The notes beneath the pieces were generated by a model. It was not told the DNA's origin, did not search any database, and saw nothing but the letters and a program-made list of their open reading frames with translations. A stretch of 58,064 bases of DNA from contig JADJOY010000046.1 in the NCBI GenBank assembly GCA_016713535.1, forward strand, positions 1 to 58,064, in the 5' to 3' direction. Positions 16,704 through 26,165 of the stretch are shown here, piece after piece; within the stretch, counting starts at the first letter, position 1, and the number at the start of each line of letters is the position of its first letter. The position numbers were made by a program, and so were the translations under genes. This DNA is from JADJOY01 sp016713535 [NCBI: Deltaproteobacteria bacterium] (GTDB taxonomy: Bacteria > JADJOY01).

Positions 16704-18220
16704 CTCGACGGACCCGGGTCGGTGAGACCGATCAGGTAGCGGACCAAGGTGCGGACCGCGAAGCCGGTCCCACCTTTCGGGCCGAGCTCGGGGAGGGACT
16801 CGGCGAATGCGGGGCCCGCGATGTCGAGATGCGCCCAACGCTCGTTCTTGACGAACTCGGCGAGAAACAGAGCGGCCGTGATGCTGCCGGCGTACCGTCC
16901 GCCGATGTTCTTGAGGTCGGCGACCTCGCTCTTGAGCTCTTTCTTGTATGCCTCGACGAGCGGCATCTCCCAGAGCGGCTCGCCCTCGGCCTCCCCGGCC
17001 CGGCGCAAGGCTGCGGCGAGCTCGGGCGGCCTGGAGTAAACAGCGGCGACGTCGTTTCCGAGCGCGATCACGCACGCGCCCGTGAGGGTGGCGAGGTCGA
17101 CGACCTCGTCCACGCGCAACGAATCCGCGTACGTCAACGCGTCGGCGAGGAGCAAGCGGCCCTCGGCATCGGTGTTGAGGACCTCGACGGTCTTGCCGTT
17201 CGAGATCGTCAGCACATCCCCAGGCTTGGTCGCTCTCGGACCCGGGAGATTCTCGGCCGCGGGAACGATCGCGTGAACCCGGATCGGCAACTTGAGCTGG
17301 CTGGCGGCATGGACCGCGGCGAGGACGGCGGCGGCGCCGGCCATGTCGCACTTCATCGTCATCATCGAGGCTGCAGGCTTCAACGAGAGGCCGCCGGAGT
17401 CGAACGTCACTCCTTTGCCCACCAGCGCGATGCTCTTCGAAATCCGACCCGAGGGGCGATAGTCGACGTGGATCAGCTTGGGCTCTGCGTCACTACCGGC
17501 CGCCACGCCGAGGATCCCGCCCATCGCGCGTCGCTCGAGCTCGCGCCGCCCGAAGACCCGAACCTTGAGGCCCGGGCGCCGCTCGAGGCGCCGCGCCTGC
17601 GCCGCGATGTGCGCGGGGGTCATGGAGCCCGGTGGCTCGTTCACGAGGTCGCGTGCCCAGCAGGTGGCGGAAGAGAGCACCTGAGCTTCGCGCACCGCCC
17701 GGTCGAAGGTCTCGTCCCGGCGAGACGTGTGCACGAGGATGCGGCGCACCTCGGCCGGTGGGTCATCGCTCGCGCCGCGGTACTTCGTGAAAGAGTAGGA
17801 GCCGAGCGCGAGACCTTCGATGGCCGCACCGAGCCACTGCGAACCCTCGGGGCCGGGCAATGGGATCGCGACCGACTGTCCGCCCGGGGCGAGGTAGCGA
17901 ACGGCCTTCGCGTGGGCTCGGCGAATGACCGAGGTGTCCACCTTCGCCGCAGGCCCGAGGCCGACGAGCACATAACGCTTCGCGGTCGAGCCACCGGGAG
18001 CGGGCACGCTGAGCACGCAGCACGCCTTGGCCCGAAAGCCCTGGTCCTGGACCAGCTCGTTGAGCCACCCGTCGAGCGCCCGATCGAGCGCGGCGAAGGC
18101 GGGTCCGCGGTCGTGCTTCTCGCCTTCGAGGACCGGGATCACCAGCGCGTCGACCCGACTGCGGTCGATGGGCTCCGCGCTGAAGGAGACCTTGGGGGTG
18201 ATTGTCTCGTCGGTGGCCAC
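16700..18220 (-). CDS. pepA: Leucyl aminopeptidase (M17)
   Basis: Cytosolic two-metal aminopeptidase. 506 residues, normal for the family, with an N-terminal macro-like domain and a C-terminal catalytic domain. Metal and active-site regions are visible: VGKGVTFDSGGLSLKP, MKCDMAGAAAV, and the family signature NTDAEGRLLLADAL at about residue 347. The order of catalytic Lys (GKG, KP) and Asp/Glu residues is intact. No frameshift. The next gene downstream is the hydrolase, with which it overlaps by four bases if the proposed start is right. Confidence 0.95.
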   Translation of the reverse strand: MATDETITPKVSFSAEPIDRSRVDALVIPVLEGEKHDRGPAFAALDRALDGWLNELVQDQGFRAKACCVLSVPAPGGSTAKRYVLVGLGPAAKVDTSVIRRAHAKAVRYLAPGGQSVAIPLPGPEGSQWLGAAIEGLALGSYSFTKYRGASDDPPAEVRRILVHTSRRDETFDRAVREAQVLSSATCWARDLVNEPPGSMTPAHIAAQARRLERRPGLKVRVFGRRELERRAMGGILGVAAGSDAEPKLIHVDYRPSGRISKSIALVGKGVTFDSGGLSLKPAASMMTMKCDMAGAAAVLAAVHAASQLKLPIRVHAIVPAAENLPGPRATKPGDVLTISNGKTVEVLNTDAEGRLLLADALTYADSLRVDEVVDLATLTGACVIALGNDVAAVYSRPPELAAALRRAGEAEGEPLWEMPLVEAYKKELKSEVADLKNIGGRYAGSITAALFLAEFVKNERWAHLDIAGPAFAESLPELGPKGGTGFAVRTLVRYLIGLTDPGPSS

Positions 18221-18381
18221 GGCGCGCGAAAGAAAACCGAAGCCCCGGGTTCGGTCAAGGACCCGGTCCAGGCGAGCCCGGCCTCACGCTGGGCGAGCCG
18301 CGGGCATGGATGCGGTTCGGTGAGCGGCTATGATGGGCGCTTGGCCCGTGCTGCCGTCCCAACAACGGATGGATCATCGTC

Positions 18382-19040
18382 GTGTGGATCGTGCTCAACT
18401 CGGTGCTGGGGATCGATGGTGGCGTCGTCGATCCGAGAGGCGGCTCGGCGCTGCTCTCGTGCCACCACGATCGCGATTCGATGGACGCGATCCGTGCGTC
18501 GGCGGATGCCGTCCTCGTCGGCGCCGGCACGATCCGTACGGAAGATCCTTCGCTGGCCGTGACGTCCCCGAGCGCCAGGCGGAGCGCCTCGCCGCGGGCC
18601 GTGCCGCTCACCCGTTGCCGGTGGTGTTGAGCTCGCGGGGAGACCTCGCCGATGACCGGCGGATCTTCGCGGACGGCGAGCCGCGTCCGTTGCTGGTGGT
18701 CGGGGATCGGCGAGCCGATGTGGCCGGTCAGGCCCGGCAGCGGGCGGAGATCGAGCTGCTCGACGGTGAGCTCACCGCGCCGGCCGGAGCGGTGAGGATC
18801 CTCGAGCGACGTGGCGTGAAGCGCCTGGTGGTGGAGGGCGGACCGTCGGTGGCCCGAAGCTTCGTGGAGGCGGAGTTGTTCGACGAGGTGTGCCTCACGC
18901 TGAGCCCGCGCCTCGGGGCCAGTCCGGCGCCTCGGGCGTCCGCTCTGCGTATGGTCGAGCTGGACCTGGCCGACGTGAGGGCGACCGACGGTTTTCTCTA
19001 TCTCCGGTATGTCCGGCGGGTGCCACGCGATGGCGGTTGA
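18382..19040 (+). CDS. RibD C-terminal-type reductase (frameshift near 18565)
   Basis: Dihydrofolate-reductase-fold protein like the reductase half of RibD, which reduces a pyrimidinone in riboflavin synthesis. GTG at 18382 gives VWIVLNSVLGIDGGVVD; DAIRASADAVLVGAGTIRTEDP is the family's NADPH-site motif (GAGT). The frame breaks at about 18560-18568, after which ERQAERLAAGRAAHPLPVVLS and VKRLVVEGGPS follow in another frame. Corrected length is about 219 residues, right for a stand-alone reductase; no deaminase domain is seen. Divergent from pepA, 160 bases away, and just upstream of rlmN. Confidence 0.75.
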
Positions 19041-19143
19041 GGCCGAATCGCAGCCGAGCGGGGCCTTGGCGCCGCAGGCGTCCTCGGCAACAGAGATGAG
19101 GGGCGGTGCTCGGGTGACCGAAGGGGACGGTCCGCCCGGGGCC

Positions 19144-20178
19144 ATGCCCGACGTTCGGGATCTGAGCCTCCCGGCGCTCCGCGGCCTCATGGGCGAGATG
19201 GGCGAACCCGCCTACCGAGCCGATCAGGTGTGGAGCTTCCTCTACGCGCGAGGCCACGTCCGCTTCGAGGAGATGCACACGCTCACGAAGGCGCTGCGTG
19301 CGACCCTCGCGGCACGGTTCCGGATCTCGGCTCTCCCGGTGCTCGAGGTGACGCGGGCCCGAGACGGCACGGAGAAGTTCCTCTTCGGGCTCGAGGACGG
19401 CCGCGCGGTGGAAGCGGTGCTCATCCCGGACGGACGCCGGCTCACGCTGTGCGTCTCGAGTCAGGTGGGCTGTGCGTACGCGTGCCGGTTCTGTCTCACG
19501 GGCTTCCGCGGGTTCGCCCGCAACCTGCAACCGTCGGAGATCGTCGGTCAGTACCTCGTGGCAGCGGCCCACGCGGGCGAGGGTGCGCGCATCACCAACA
19601 TGGTGTTCATGGGGCAGGGCGAGCCGCTCGCCAACCTCGACAACGTGATCACGGCGATCGACATCCTCACCGAGCCCACCGGGCTCTCGGTGTCGCCGCG
19701 TCGGATCACGGTCTCGACGGTGGGGTTGTTGCCGCAGATGCGGGAGCTGCTGGCGCGAACCAAAGTCGAGCTAGCCGTTTCGCTTCACGCCACCACGGAG
19801 GCGACGCGAACCGATCTGGTGCCGTCGAACCGCCGCTACGGTCTCCACGCGTTGCTCGCGACCTGCCGTGAGTTGCCGATCGCGAAGCGCAGCCGGATCA
19901 CGTACGAGTACACGATGCTCGCTGGCGTGAACGATTCGGACGAGGATCGGCGACGGCTCGCCAAGCTGCTGCGCGGCACGCGCTGCACGATCAACCTGAT
20001 CCCGTTCAACCCGTTTCCGGGGGGCGAGTTTCGATCCTCTCCGATCGACCGGATCGAGCGCTTCGCCGAGGCGCTGCGCTCGGATGGCTACGCCGTGATG
20101 ATCCGCCGCACGCGCGGGGCGGACGTGTTCGCCGCGTGTGGCATGCTTGGGCGCACGCAGCCAGAAATCAACTCGTGA
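19144..20178 (+). CDS. rlmN: 23S rRNA/tRNA adenine C2-methyltransferase
   Basis: Radical SAM enzyme that methylates A2503 of 23S rRNA and A37 of some tRNAs. 344 residues from the ATG at 19144, chosen because the protein then begins as RlmN does (LSLPALRGLMGEMGEPAYRA, short piece) and GGGG lies upstream; in-frame starts exist at 19009 and 19030. The cluster motif CAYACRFC places Cys at 110, 114 and 117. FMGQGEPLAN and the C-terminal Cys332 (AACGM), the methyl-carrying cysteine region, are present. No frameshift. Followed at 55 bases by mtnP. Confidence 0.95.
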   Translation: MPDVRDLSLPALRGLMGEMGEPAYRADQVWSFLYARGHVRFEEMHTLTKALRATLAARFRISALPVLEVTRARDGTEKFLFGLEDGRAVEAVLIPDGRRLTLCVSSQVGCAYACRFCLTGFRGFARNLQPSEIVGQYLVAAAHAGEGARITNMVFMGQGEPLANLDNVITAIDILTEPTGLSVSPRRITVSTVGLLPQMRELLARTKVELAVSLHATTEATRTDLVPSNRRYGLHALLATCRELPIAKRSRITYEYTMLAGVNDSDEDRRRLAKLLRGTRCTINLIPFNPFPGGEFRSSPIDRIERFAEALRSDGYAVMIRRTRGADVFAACGMLGRTQPEINS

Positions 20179-20233
20179 GGCGCCGAGCAACGAGCCGCAT
20201 CGGGGCGGTTCGAGTCTCGACGCAGGAGGACGC

Positions 20234-21088
20234 ATGACGACGGTCGGAGTCATCGGAGGAAGCGGTCTGTACGTGATGGAGTCGCTCGAGGGGATCGAGG
20301 AGGTCCGGCTCTCGACTCCTTTCGGTGACCCGTCCGATTCGTACATCGTGGGCACGCTGGCGGGGACCAAGATGGTGTTCCTGTCGCGTCACGGTCGAGG
20401 TCATCGAATCCTGCCGCACGAGATCAACTTCCGCGCCAACATCCACGGCATGAAGCAGCTCGGCGTCGAGTGGATCTTCTCCGTGAGCGCCGTCGGGAGC
20501 ATGAAGGAGCACATTCACCCGGGACACATGGTCGTGCCCGATCAGTTCTTCGATCGAACCAAGTCCCGAGTACCGACGTTCTTCGGCAACGGTGTCGCCG
20601 CTCACGTCACCTTCGCCGATCCCGTGTGTCCGGTGCTGTGGAAGGTGATCGGCGCTGCGGCCGACCAGTCGGGAGCGACCGTTCACAAGGGCGGCACGTA
20701 CCTGTGCATGGAAGGTCCCCAGTTCTCGACCCGCGCCGAGTCGAAGGTCTACCGCGGCTGGGGTGTCGACGTGATCGGGATGACGAACATCCCCGAGGCG
20801 AAGCTCGCGCGCGAGGCGGAGATCTGCTACGCGACGCTCGCGCTCTCGACCGACTACGACTGCTGGCACGAGACCGAGGAGGACGTCTCCATCGAGTCCG
20901 TGCTCGAGATCATGCGCGTCAACGTGGAGACCGCGCAGCGCATCCTGAAGCTGGCCGTCACGCAGATTCCCGCCGAGCGGACCTGCGGCTGCGCCAGCTC
21001 GCTCGAGCACGCGATCCTGACGGATCGCTCACTGATCTCGGTCGAGGTCCGCGAGCGGCTGAGCCTGATCGCGGGCAAGTACCTCTGA
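20234..21088 (+). CDS. mtnP: S-methyl-5'-thioadenosine phosphorylase
   Basis: Splits methylthioadenosine to adenine and methylthioribose-1-phosphate in methionine salvage. 284 residues from an ATG with AGGAGG eight bases upstream. Family motifs: VGVIGGSGLY at the N-terminus, LSRHGRGHRILPHEIN (phosphate/base pocket), MEGPQFSTRAES and GMTNIPEAKLAREAEI. STDYDCWHE supports MTA rather than general purine nucleoside substrate. No other salvage gene is adjacent. Confidence 0.95.
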   Translation: MTTVGVIGGSGLYVMESLEGIEEVRLSTPFGDPSDSYIVGTLAGTKMVFLSRHGRGHRILPHEINFRANIHGMKQLGVEWIFSVSAVGSMKEHIHPGHMVVPDQFFDRTKSRVPTFFGNGVAAHVTFADPVCPVLWKVIGAAADQSGATVHKGGTYLCMEGPQFSTRAESKVYRGWGVDVIGMTNIPEAKLAREAEICYATLALSTDYDCWHETEEDVSIESVLEIMRVNVETAQRILKLAVTQIPAERTCGCASSLEHAILTDRSLISVEVRERLSLIAGKYL

Positions 21089-21121
21089 ACGGGTGGGGCG
21101 ACCGGGCCCGAGGCGGCCGGG

Positions 21122-21158
21122 AGCCTGTTGCGCATCGCGCTTCGCGCCGCAACGGGCT
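21122..21158. terminator. Large hairpin between convergent genes
   Basis: AGCCTGTTGCG (21122-21132) pairs with CGCAACGGGCT (21148-21158) over 11 bases with one G-T wobble; the loop can form a smaller stem. It lies in the 116-base gap between the mtnP stop and the opposite HEAT-protein stop. No T-run. Confidence 0.45.
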
Positions 21159-21204
21159 GCTTGGGCCGCGCGGGCTCGCCTCCGGGACGCGCCGGAATCC
21201 CTCG

Positions 21205-23975
21205 TCACGCGGGTGCGGCGGAAGCCTGGCGCGGCGCAACCGTGACGGTCCCGGTGCGTGAGCCAGCACGACGGCGGGCGAGGGTGAGTGCGTTCCTCGC
21301 CGCGTTCAGCAGGTCCTGAAACGACATCATCCCTTTCACGGGACGGAAGAAGAAGCGTTTCAGCGGACTGGACCAGCGCTCGACGAACTCGTCGAGCGCC
21401 TCGATCGCCTCGGGCCCACCAATGGCGCCGAGGGTCGCGATCGCGCCCAGGATCGCGTCTCGTTCGACCGGGAAATCGGTCTTCCTCTTGCGCGAGGTGC
21501 TCGAGTCGATGGCCTCGAGACTCTTGAGGAGGAAGCGCGTCGCTGACGGAGTGGCGATGCGCTCCATGGCCTCGAGCACCGCCTTGCGGTGCTGCTCGTA
21601 GCGCAGGAAGAGGTCGATGAGGGTCTCGACGGCCTCGTCGTCGCGGAACACGCCCAGCCCGAAGATCGCGGCATCGCGGACCTCGGCCTTGGGATCCTTG
21701 AGAGCCCGCTTGGTGAGCAGCGGGGCGCTCGGCAGACCGGACCTGACCAAGAGCTGGAGCGCTTCCTTCCGAACCCGATGGTCGCGATCCCCCGTCAGCT
21801 CGGTCAGATAGGGCTCGGCCACCGACACGTCGATCTCGGTCAGGAGCCCGACGCAATTACGCAGGATGTACCAGTCGCTCTCTTGCTGGAAGATTCCGCT
21901 CGACGGGTCGCGCCCTGCGCACGTGACGGCCTTGCGCTCGTCGATCGCCACCCGGATGCTGCGGAGCGATCGCTTCCCGAGGCGCTTCAGGATCTGGTAG
22001 GCGCGCGCACGCACCGCGCGATCGGGATCGACGAACACGCGGAAGAGCTTGTTCACGACCAGGTCGGTCTCGATGGCCTCCAGCATCTCGGATGCTGGCT
22101 GGGACCGCGACGTCTCGGCGTCGATCGCGCCGGCGACGAGGATGTCGACGACGTCGTCCTCCTGGCCGATGGAGCGCAGCGCCTCGCGTGCGATGATCGG
22201 GACCTCGGATCGGTCGTCGAGGCTGATGTACACGCTCGGCGATTTCTCGTCCTGGCCGAGGCGGATCTCCCCTTCACCCTGCGCGAGCTGGGAGAGGATG
22301 TCGAGGAAGTCCTTCCCCTGTTCCATCTTGCGACGCCGCAGGTAGGTGATGGCCATGGTGGAGTAGACGCGCGTCGCCATCCGTAGGAGGTCGGGATCGG
22401 TCTCCTGGTTCGCGATGTAGTCGATCATCCGTTTCGTGATCGACGCGACGGTCTGCTCCTTGTTGCGGGTGATCGCCAGGTCGGTGAGCTGAGCGATGGT
22501 CTCGAGAGCCTGTTCCTTCGACTCGTGGTCGCCGATGCCGAGCTCACGGAACATGTGATCGAGCGTCTTGCGAGCGGCCGACCACGAGAGGTTGCGGCGC
22601 ATCTCCGGGCTGGACAGGAAACCCTTCTCGAGTAGCCCGGGATCGAGCGTGATGAGCATGCGCGCGAGCGCCTTGCGCTTGTCCTCGTCGGGATTGGCCA
22701 GGATGTCCCGGAAGAACGATCCGACCTCTTCGATCGACAGGCTCTGGATGTTCCCGCCCTTCTCGAGCTTTTCCAGGACCTGGTTGTAGATGAGGCTCTC
22801 GAGCAGGTGGTCGTCGGAGGCGACCGCGTGGCCCTCGACCTGTGCCTTGCCGTCGTCCGCGACGACGCCGTACTTGAACTGGTCGACGACGATGTTGGTG
22901 ATGTTCTTGCGCTGCAGGATCTTCCGGACGCCCCCTTTGTCCTTGATCATCTTGGGGCTTTCCGTGAAGCAGTACGTGAAGAACTTCACCTCGTCGGGCG
23001 TGAGTCCCTGACGGAAGGTCACCGACGAGACCTGGCGCTCGTCGAAGAGGTCGCAGAACGTCTTCTTGAAGCGGTCTTCCTTGCGGATCTTGAAGTCGTC
23101 GAGGAGGATGTCGCCGCCGATGACCGTGATCGTGACCTGCTCTTTGTCTTCGATCGCGCTGTCGACCGTCGACTTGAGGGCCTCGAAAGCGGGTGGCAGT
23201 CCCGGGTGGTCGGGCGGGTACATCGTCGCGCTCCGGACCAGCAGGCAGAAGCGTTTGACGATGAACAGTGCTTGCCGCTGCGCCACCGCCTCCGAGAGCT
23301 TCGCGGCACCCCCGGTACCGAGCATCACGCCGAGCCCGGACGCCTGGCCGAGGATACGGACCTGCTCCTCGTTCATGTTCGACTGGAAGGTCTCGTCGTC
23401 GACTTCCTCGAAGTCGGCCTCCAGCAGCACGTCCCGAGCGGTGGGAAGCGCCTGCTTGCCCACCCAGTTCGAGAGATCGATACGGATGGTGTTGTCCTCG
23501 AGCCCGGACTCGGTCATCACGCGCTCGGCCACGTCGTAGCCGTTTACCTTGATCAGCCCGACGCGTTCCTGCTCGAGGCGGTCATTCAGCATCGACAACG
23601 TCTGGAGCATGATCGCGCTCTTGGCGCGGAACAGCAGGAGCCGGTCCGCGTCGAGAGCCGAGACCGCCCGGAAGTACCGATCGACAGCAGCGCCCTGCGG
23701 GCGGCCCGCGAGGTTCTGCCTGAGCTTGTCGAACTTGTCGGACCCGACGGCGTTCTTGAATCCCGCCACGTCGGCCAGAAGCAGCAAGAGCCGGCCGCAT
23801 GCCGGATCCTCCGTCGCCCGGGCGCCGATGGTGGACATCAGCAGCGCCTGGTCGTCGGGTGAGAAGTCGAGGATCTGCTTGCCGAGGAGCGCGAGCTTCT
23901 GCCCCGAATCCCCCGCGCGGTGGGCGGCGGAGGCGATCTTGCTGATCGTGAACTCGGCTTCTTCTGCTTTCACGT
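21205..23975 (-). CDS. Large HEAT-repeat protein
   Basis: 923 residues from a GTG at 23975, preceded by GAGGAA; the longer frame from 24081 has no ribosome site. Three parts are visible. An N-terminal region (to about 230) is helical. A central part has KRFCLLVRSATMYPPDHPG and ITVIGGDILLDDFKIRKED, found with HEAT or HD-domain proteins of deltaproteobacteria as far as I recall. A C-terminal solenoid (about 640-830) shows HEAT units such as DRDHRVRKEALQLL and DPKAEVRDAAIFGLG. No signal peptide or catalytic motif. Probably a cytoplasmic scaffold or sensor; function unknown. Divergent from the secreted protein at 24141. Confidence 0.82.
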
Positions 23976-24076
23976 AGGTTCCTCGGACGGGGGCATCGCG
24001 AGGCTCGCGAGCGGTTGGACCCCAGGGGACCACCCGAAGACCAGCCGTCGGATCGTAGCCCAGGCGAACGGCGCTC

Positions 24077-24106
24077 AGCAACGCGAAACCACCGTTCGGC
24101 GTTGCT
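24077..24106. promoter_or_regulatory. Inverted repeat in a divergent intergenic region
   Basis: AGCAACGCGAA (24077-24087) and TTCGGCGTTGCT (24095-24106) form an 11-base stem with one bulge, between the HEAT gene and the secreted-protein gene. It could be an operator or an RNA hairpin; no flanking promoter hexamers stand out. Confidence 0.35.
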
Positions 24107-24140
24107 CGCTGTTCTCGCCGTTTGTTAGGCTGCCGTCACC

Positions 24141-24769
24141 ATGACCCGGACGACGAGCCAACCGGCCTTCCCAGCTTCGAGGTCAACGAGCGCGCGCTGG
24201 CGCATCACCTCGATGGCCGCGGCGATGCTGCTGGCGTGGGCCGCGGGGGCATCCGCGCAAAACGTTACCGACGACCGTGGCAATCCGGTCACCGGAACGG
24301 TCTCCACCGAGCAGATCCGGGAGATGCTGGACCAGCGCGAGGCAAGGGGCGACGACGTGTCTCGCGCGCGTGAGGCCTGGGCGCAGATCGAGGCGCAGGG
24401 GTACGTCGAGGTCGAGAACCTCGATCCCCGTGACCTCGTGTTGCCCCGCGAGATCCGGGAGTCGACGTATCTCCGCCACGAGCAGCGCGGAGTGTCGCGC
24501 CAGCTCCTCGAGGCCGAGTATCACTACGCCGTGGATCAGAGCCTCATGGACATCGCGCGCGTGGCGGGCGTCGACGAGGCCTTCCTGCACCGGTTCTTCT
24601 ACGACGACAAGCCGCTACCGGCGCGCGTGGTTCGGCAGATCGAGGCCGCCGGGTTCACCAAGGACGAGATCGAAGCCCTGCGCGATCCCAACCGTGCCGC
24701 GAGCCTCACCGAGCAACTCCGGGCGGGGGCGCTCCCGAAAGCTACATCGACGCCCTGCGTGGCCCCTGA
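24141..24769 (+). CDS. Secreted protein of unknown function (frameshift near 24727)
   Basis: About 209 residues. The N-terminus has Arg-rich residues, a hydrophobic core (MAAAMLLAWAAGASA) and an AxA cleavage site just before QNVTDDRG, so export is likely. The mature part is acidic and helical, with no motif I recognise. A G-run at about 24725-24729 seems one base short: restored, the end reads GGAPESYIDALRGP and stops at TGA 24767-24769. Uncorrected, the frame runs on into the porin and gives a false 674-residue protein. First gene of an outer-membrane cassette. Confidence 0.68.
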
Positions 24770-24776
24770 TCACGGT

Positions 24777-24795
24777 CCGCGGTCGGGAACCGCGG
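24777..24795. repeat. Intercistronic hairpin
   Basis: CCGCGGT (24777-24783) and ACCGCGG (24789-24795) form a perfect 7-base stem with a 5-base loop, eight bases after the corrected stop. The same stem recurs at 28824-28843. No T-run; it may attenuate or protect mRNA. Confidence 0.35.
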
Positions 24796-24817
24796 CCCCT
24801 GGCCCGCCGCTAGCGCG

Positions 24818-26165
24818 GTGGAGCCTCGCGGCGTGCCGCGCCGTCCTGGGTGCGCTCGTCGCCACGTGCGCCGTCGCGGCCGCTCCCCGCAGGGCGGATG
24901 CCCACGCCTGGTTCTCGTATGGGTTCGGCGGGCGTTCGATCGCGATGGGAGGCGCCTCGGCCGCGCTCGCGGACGGACCGGCGGCCGCCTACGACAACCC
25001 GGCTGGCATCGTGGCGCCCACCCTCCCGAGCGTGACCCTCGGTTTCGACTATCTCGGCTACGACTTCTCGATCGACGATGACTCCGCTTCACCCGACGAT
25101 CTGGCGAGCGTGGTCTTCGGCACCACGTTCCCCATCCCGCTCGAGCGTGTGATCGGGATCCGTGCCGCGTTCGGACTGGCGCTGCAGATGTCCGCCGACA
25201 TCTTGCTCGAGCAGTCGGTGCCGTTTCCCACCGTGCCGCAGTTCGTGCTGCACCAGAACACCGCCCGGATGTTGCACCTGTTGCCGTCACTGGCCTTCGA
25301 GCCGTGGCCCGGTATCGAGCTCGGGGGGGGCGTGCTGTTGTTCGACAACACGATCGGCTCGCTCGAGCTCGGCCTGGGCGCCCGCGGTGACGCGACGTTC
25401 GACATCGACCAGGAGCTCAAGACGATCCTGAGCCCGCTCGTCGGTGTTCGGGTCGATGGCGGATCGTTGGGGGCCGCGCTCGAGGGCTGGCGCGTGGGGG
25501 TCGTATTCCGGGACGCGTTCGAGGTGCCGTACCGGATCCCGGTGAACGCCTTCCTCGGCGGGTTGCCGCTGGTCGTCGACTTCAGCGCCACGGCGCTGTA
25601 CACGCCCCAACAGCTCGAGGTGGGGCTGGCGTTCTCGCCGACAGCCGATTGGACGCTGGCCGCGGAGGTGCTCTGGAATCGCTGGTCGGCGTTTCCGGAT
25701 CCGGCACTACGTATCGATCTCGACCTGACGATTCCGGTGCTGCCGATCGAGTTCACGGACTCGCTGGTGCGTGATCCCGGTTTTCAGGACACCGTGAGCG
25801 CGCGGTTCGGAGGAGAGCTCCGGGTCGCGAGTGGGCCGGTCGCCGACTGGATCCTCCGCGCCGGCTACGCGTTCGAGCCCAGCCCCGCCCCGCAGCAGAC
25901 GGGCGACACGAACCTCCTCGACAACGACCGCCACGTCGCGAGCATCGGCGTGGGGTTGGCGTTGCACGAGGTCTTTGGCCAGTCGCTTCCACATCCGCTG
26001 CGGGTCGACACCTACGGACAAGCGCAGATCCTGCCGTCACGGACGCACGTCAAGGGAGACGGCGTATCGGCCGACAACGCCGGCTTTCCCTCGATCCGGA
26101 GCGACGGCGTCCTCTATCACCTCGGGCTGACCCTCAGTGCCGAGCTCGAGCTCCTCGATCGATGA
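24818..26165 (+). CDS. FadL/OmpP1-like outer-membrane porin (indel at start)
   Basis: About 448 residues. A signal (LAACRAVLGALVATCAVAAA) ends at ADAHA. The mature N-terminus, FGGRSIAMGGASAALAD then AAAYDNPAGI, is the classic FadL/TodX/OmpP1 hatch region with the NPAG motif, followed by alternating beta-strand sequence of a barrel. The frame has no normal start; GTG at 24818 with one surplus G just after it gives VSLAACRAVLG and a length divisible by three. This family carries long-chain fatty acids or hydrophobic compounds across the outer membrane. It overlaps the next porin's ATG by four bases. Confidence 0.8.

Noticed and set aside
16364-18562. Long plus-strand frame of 732 codons opposite pepA
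   Set aside because: High-GC shadow; pepA on the other strand has complete family motifs, and the shadow has none.
24141-26165. A 674-residue secreted protein-porin fusion
   Set aside because: The first protein ends at 24769 when one missing base near 24727 is restored, and the porin has its own signal peptide.
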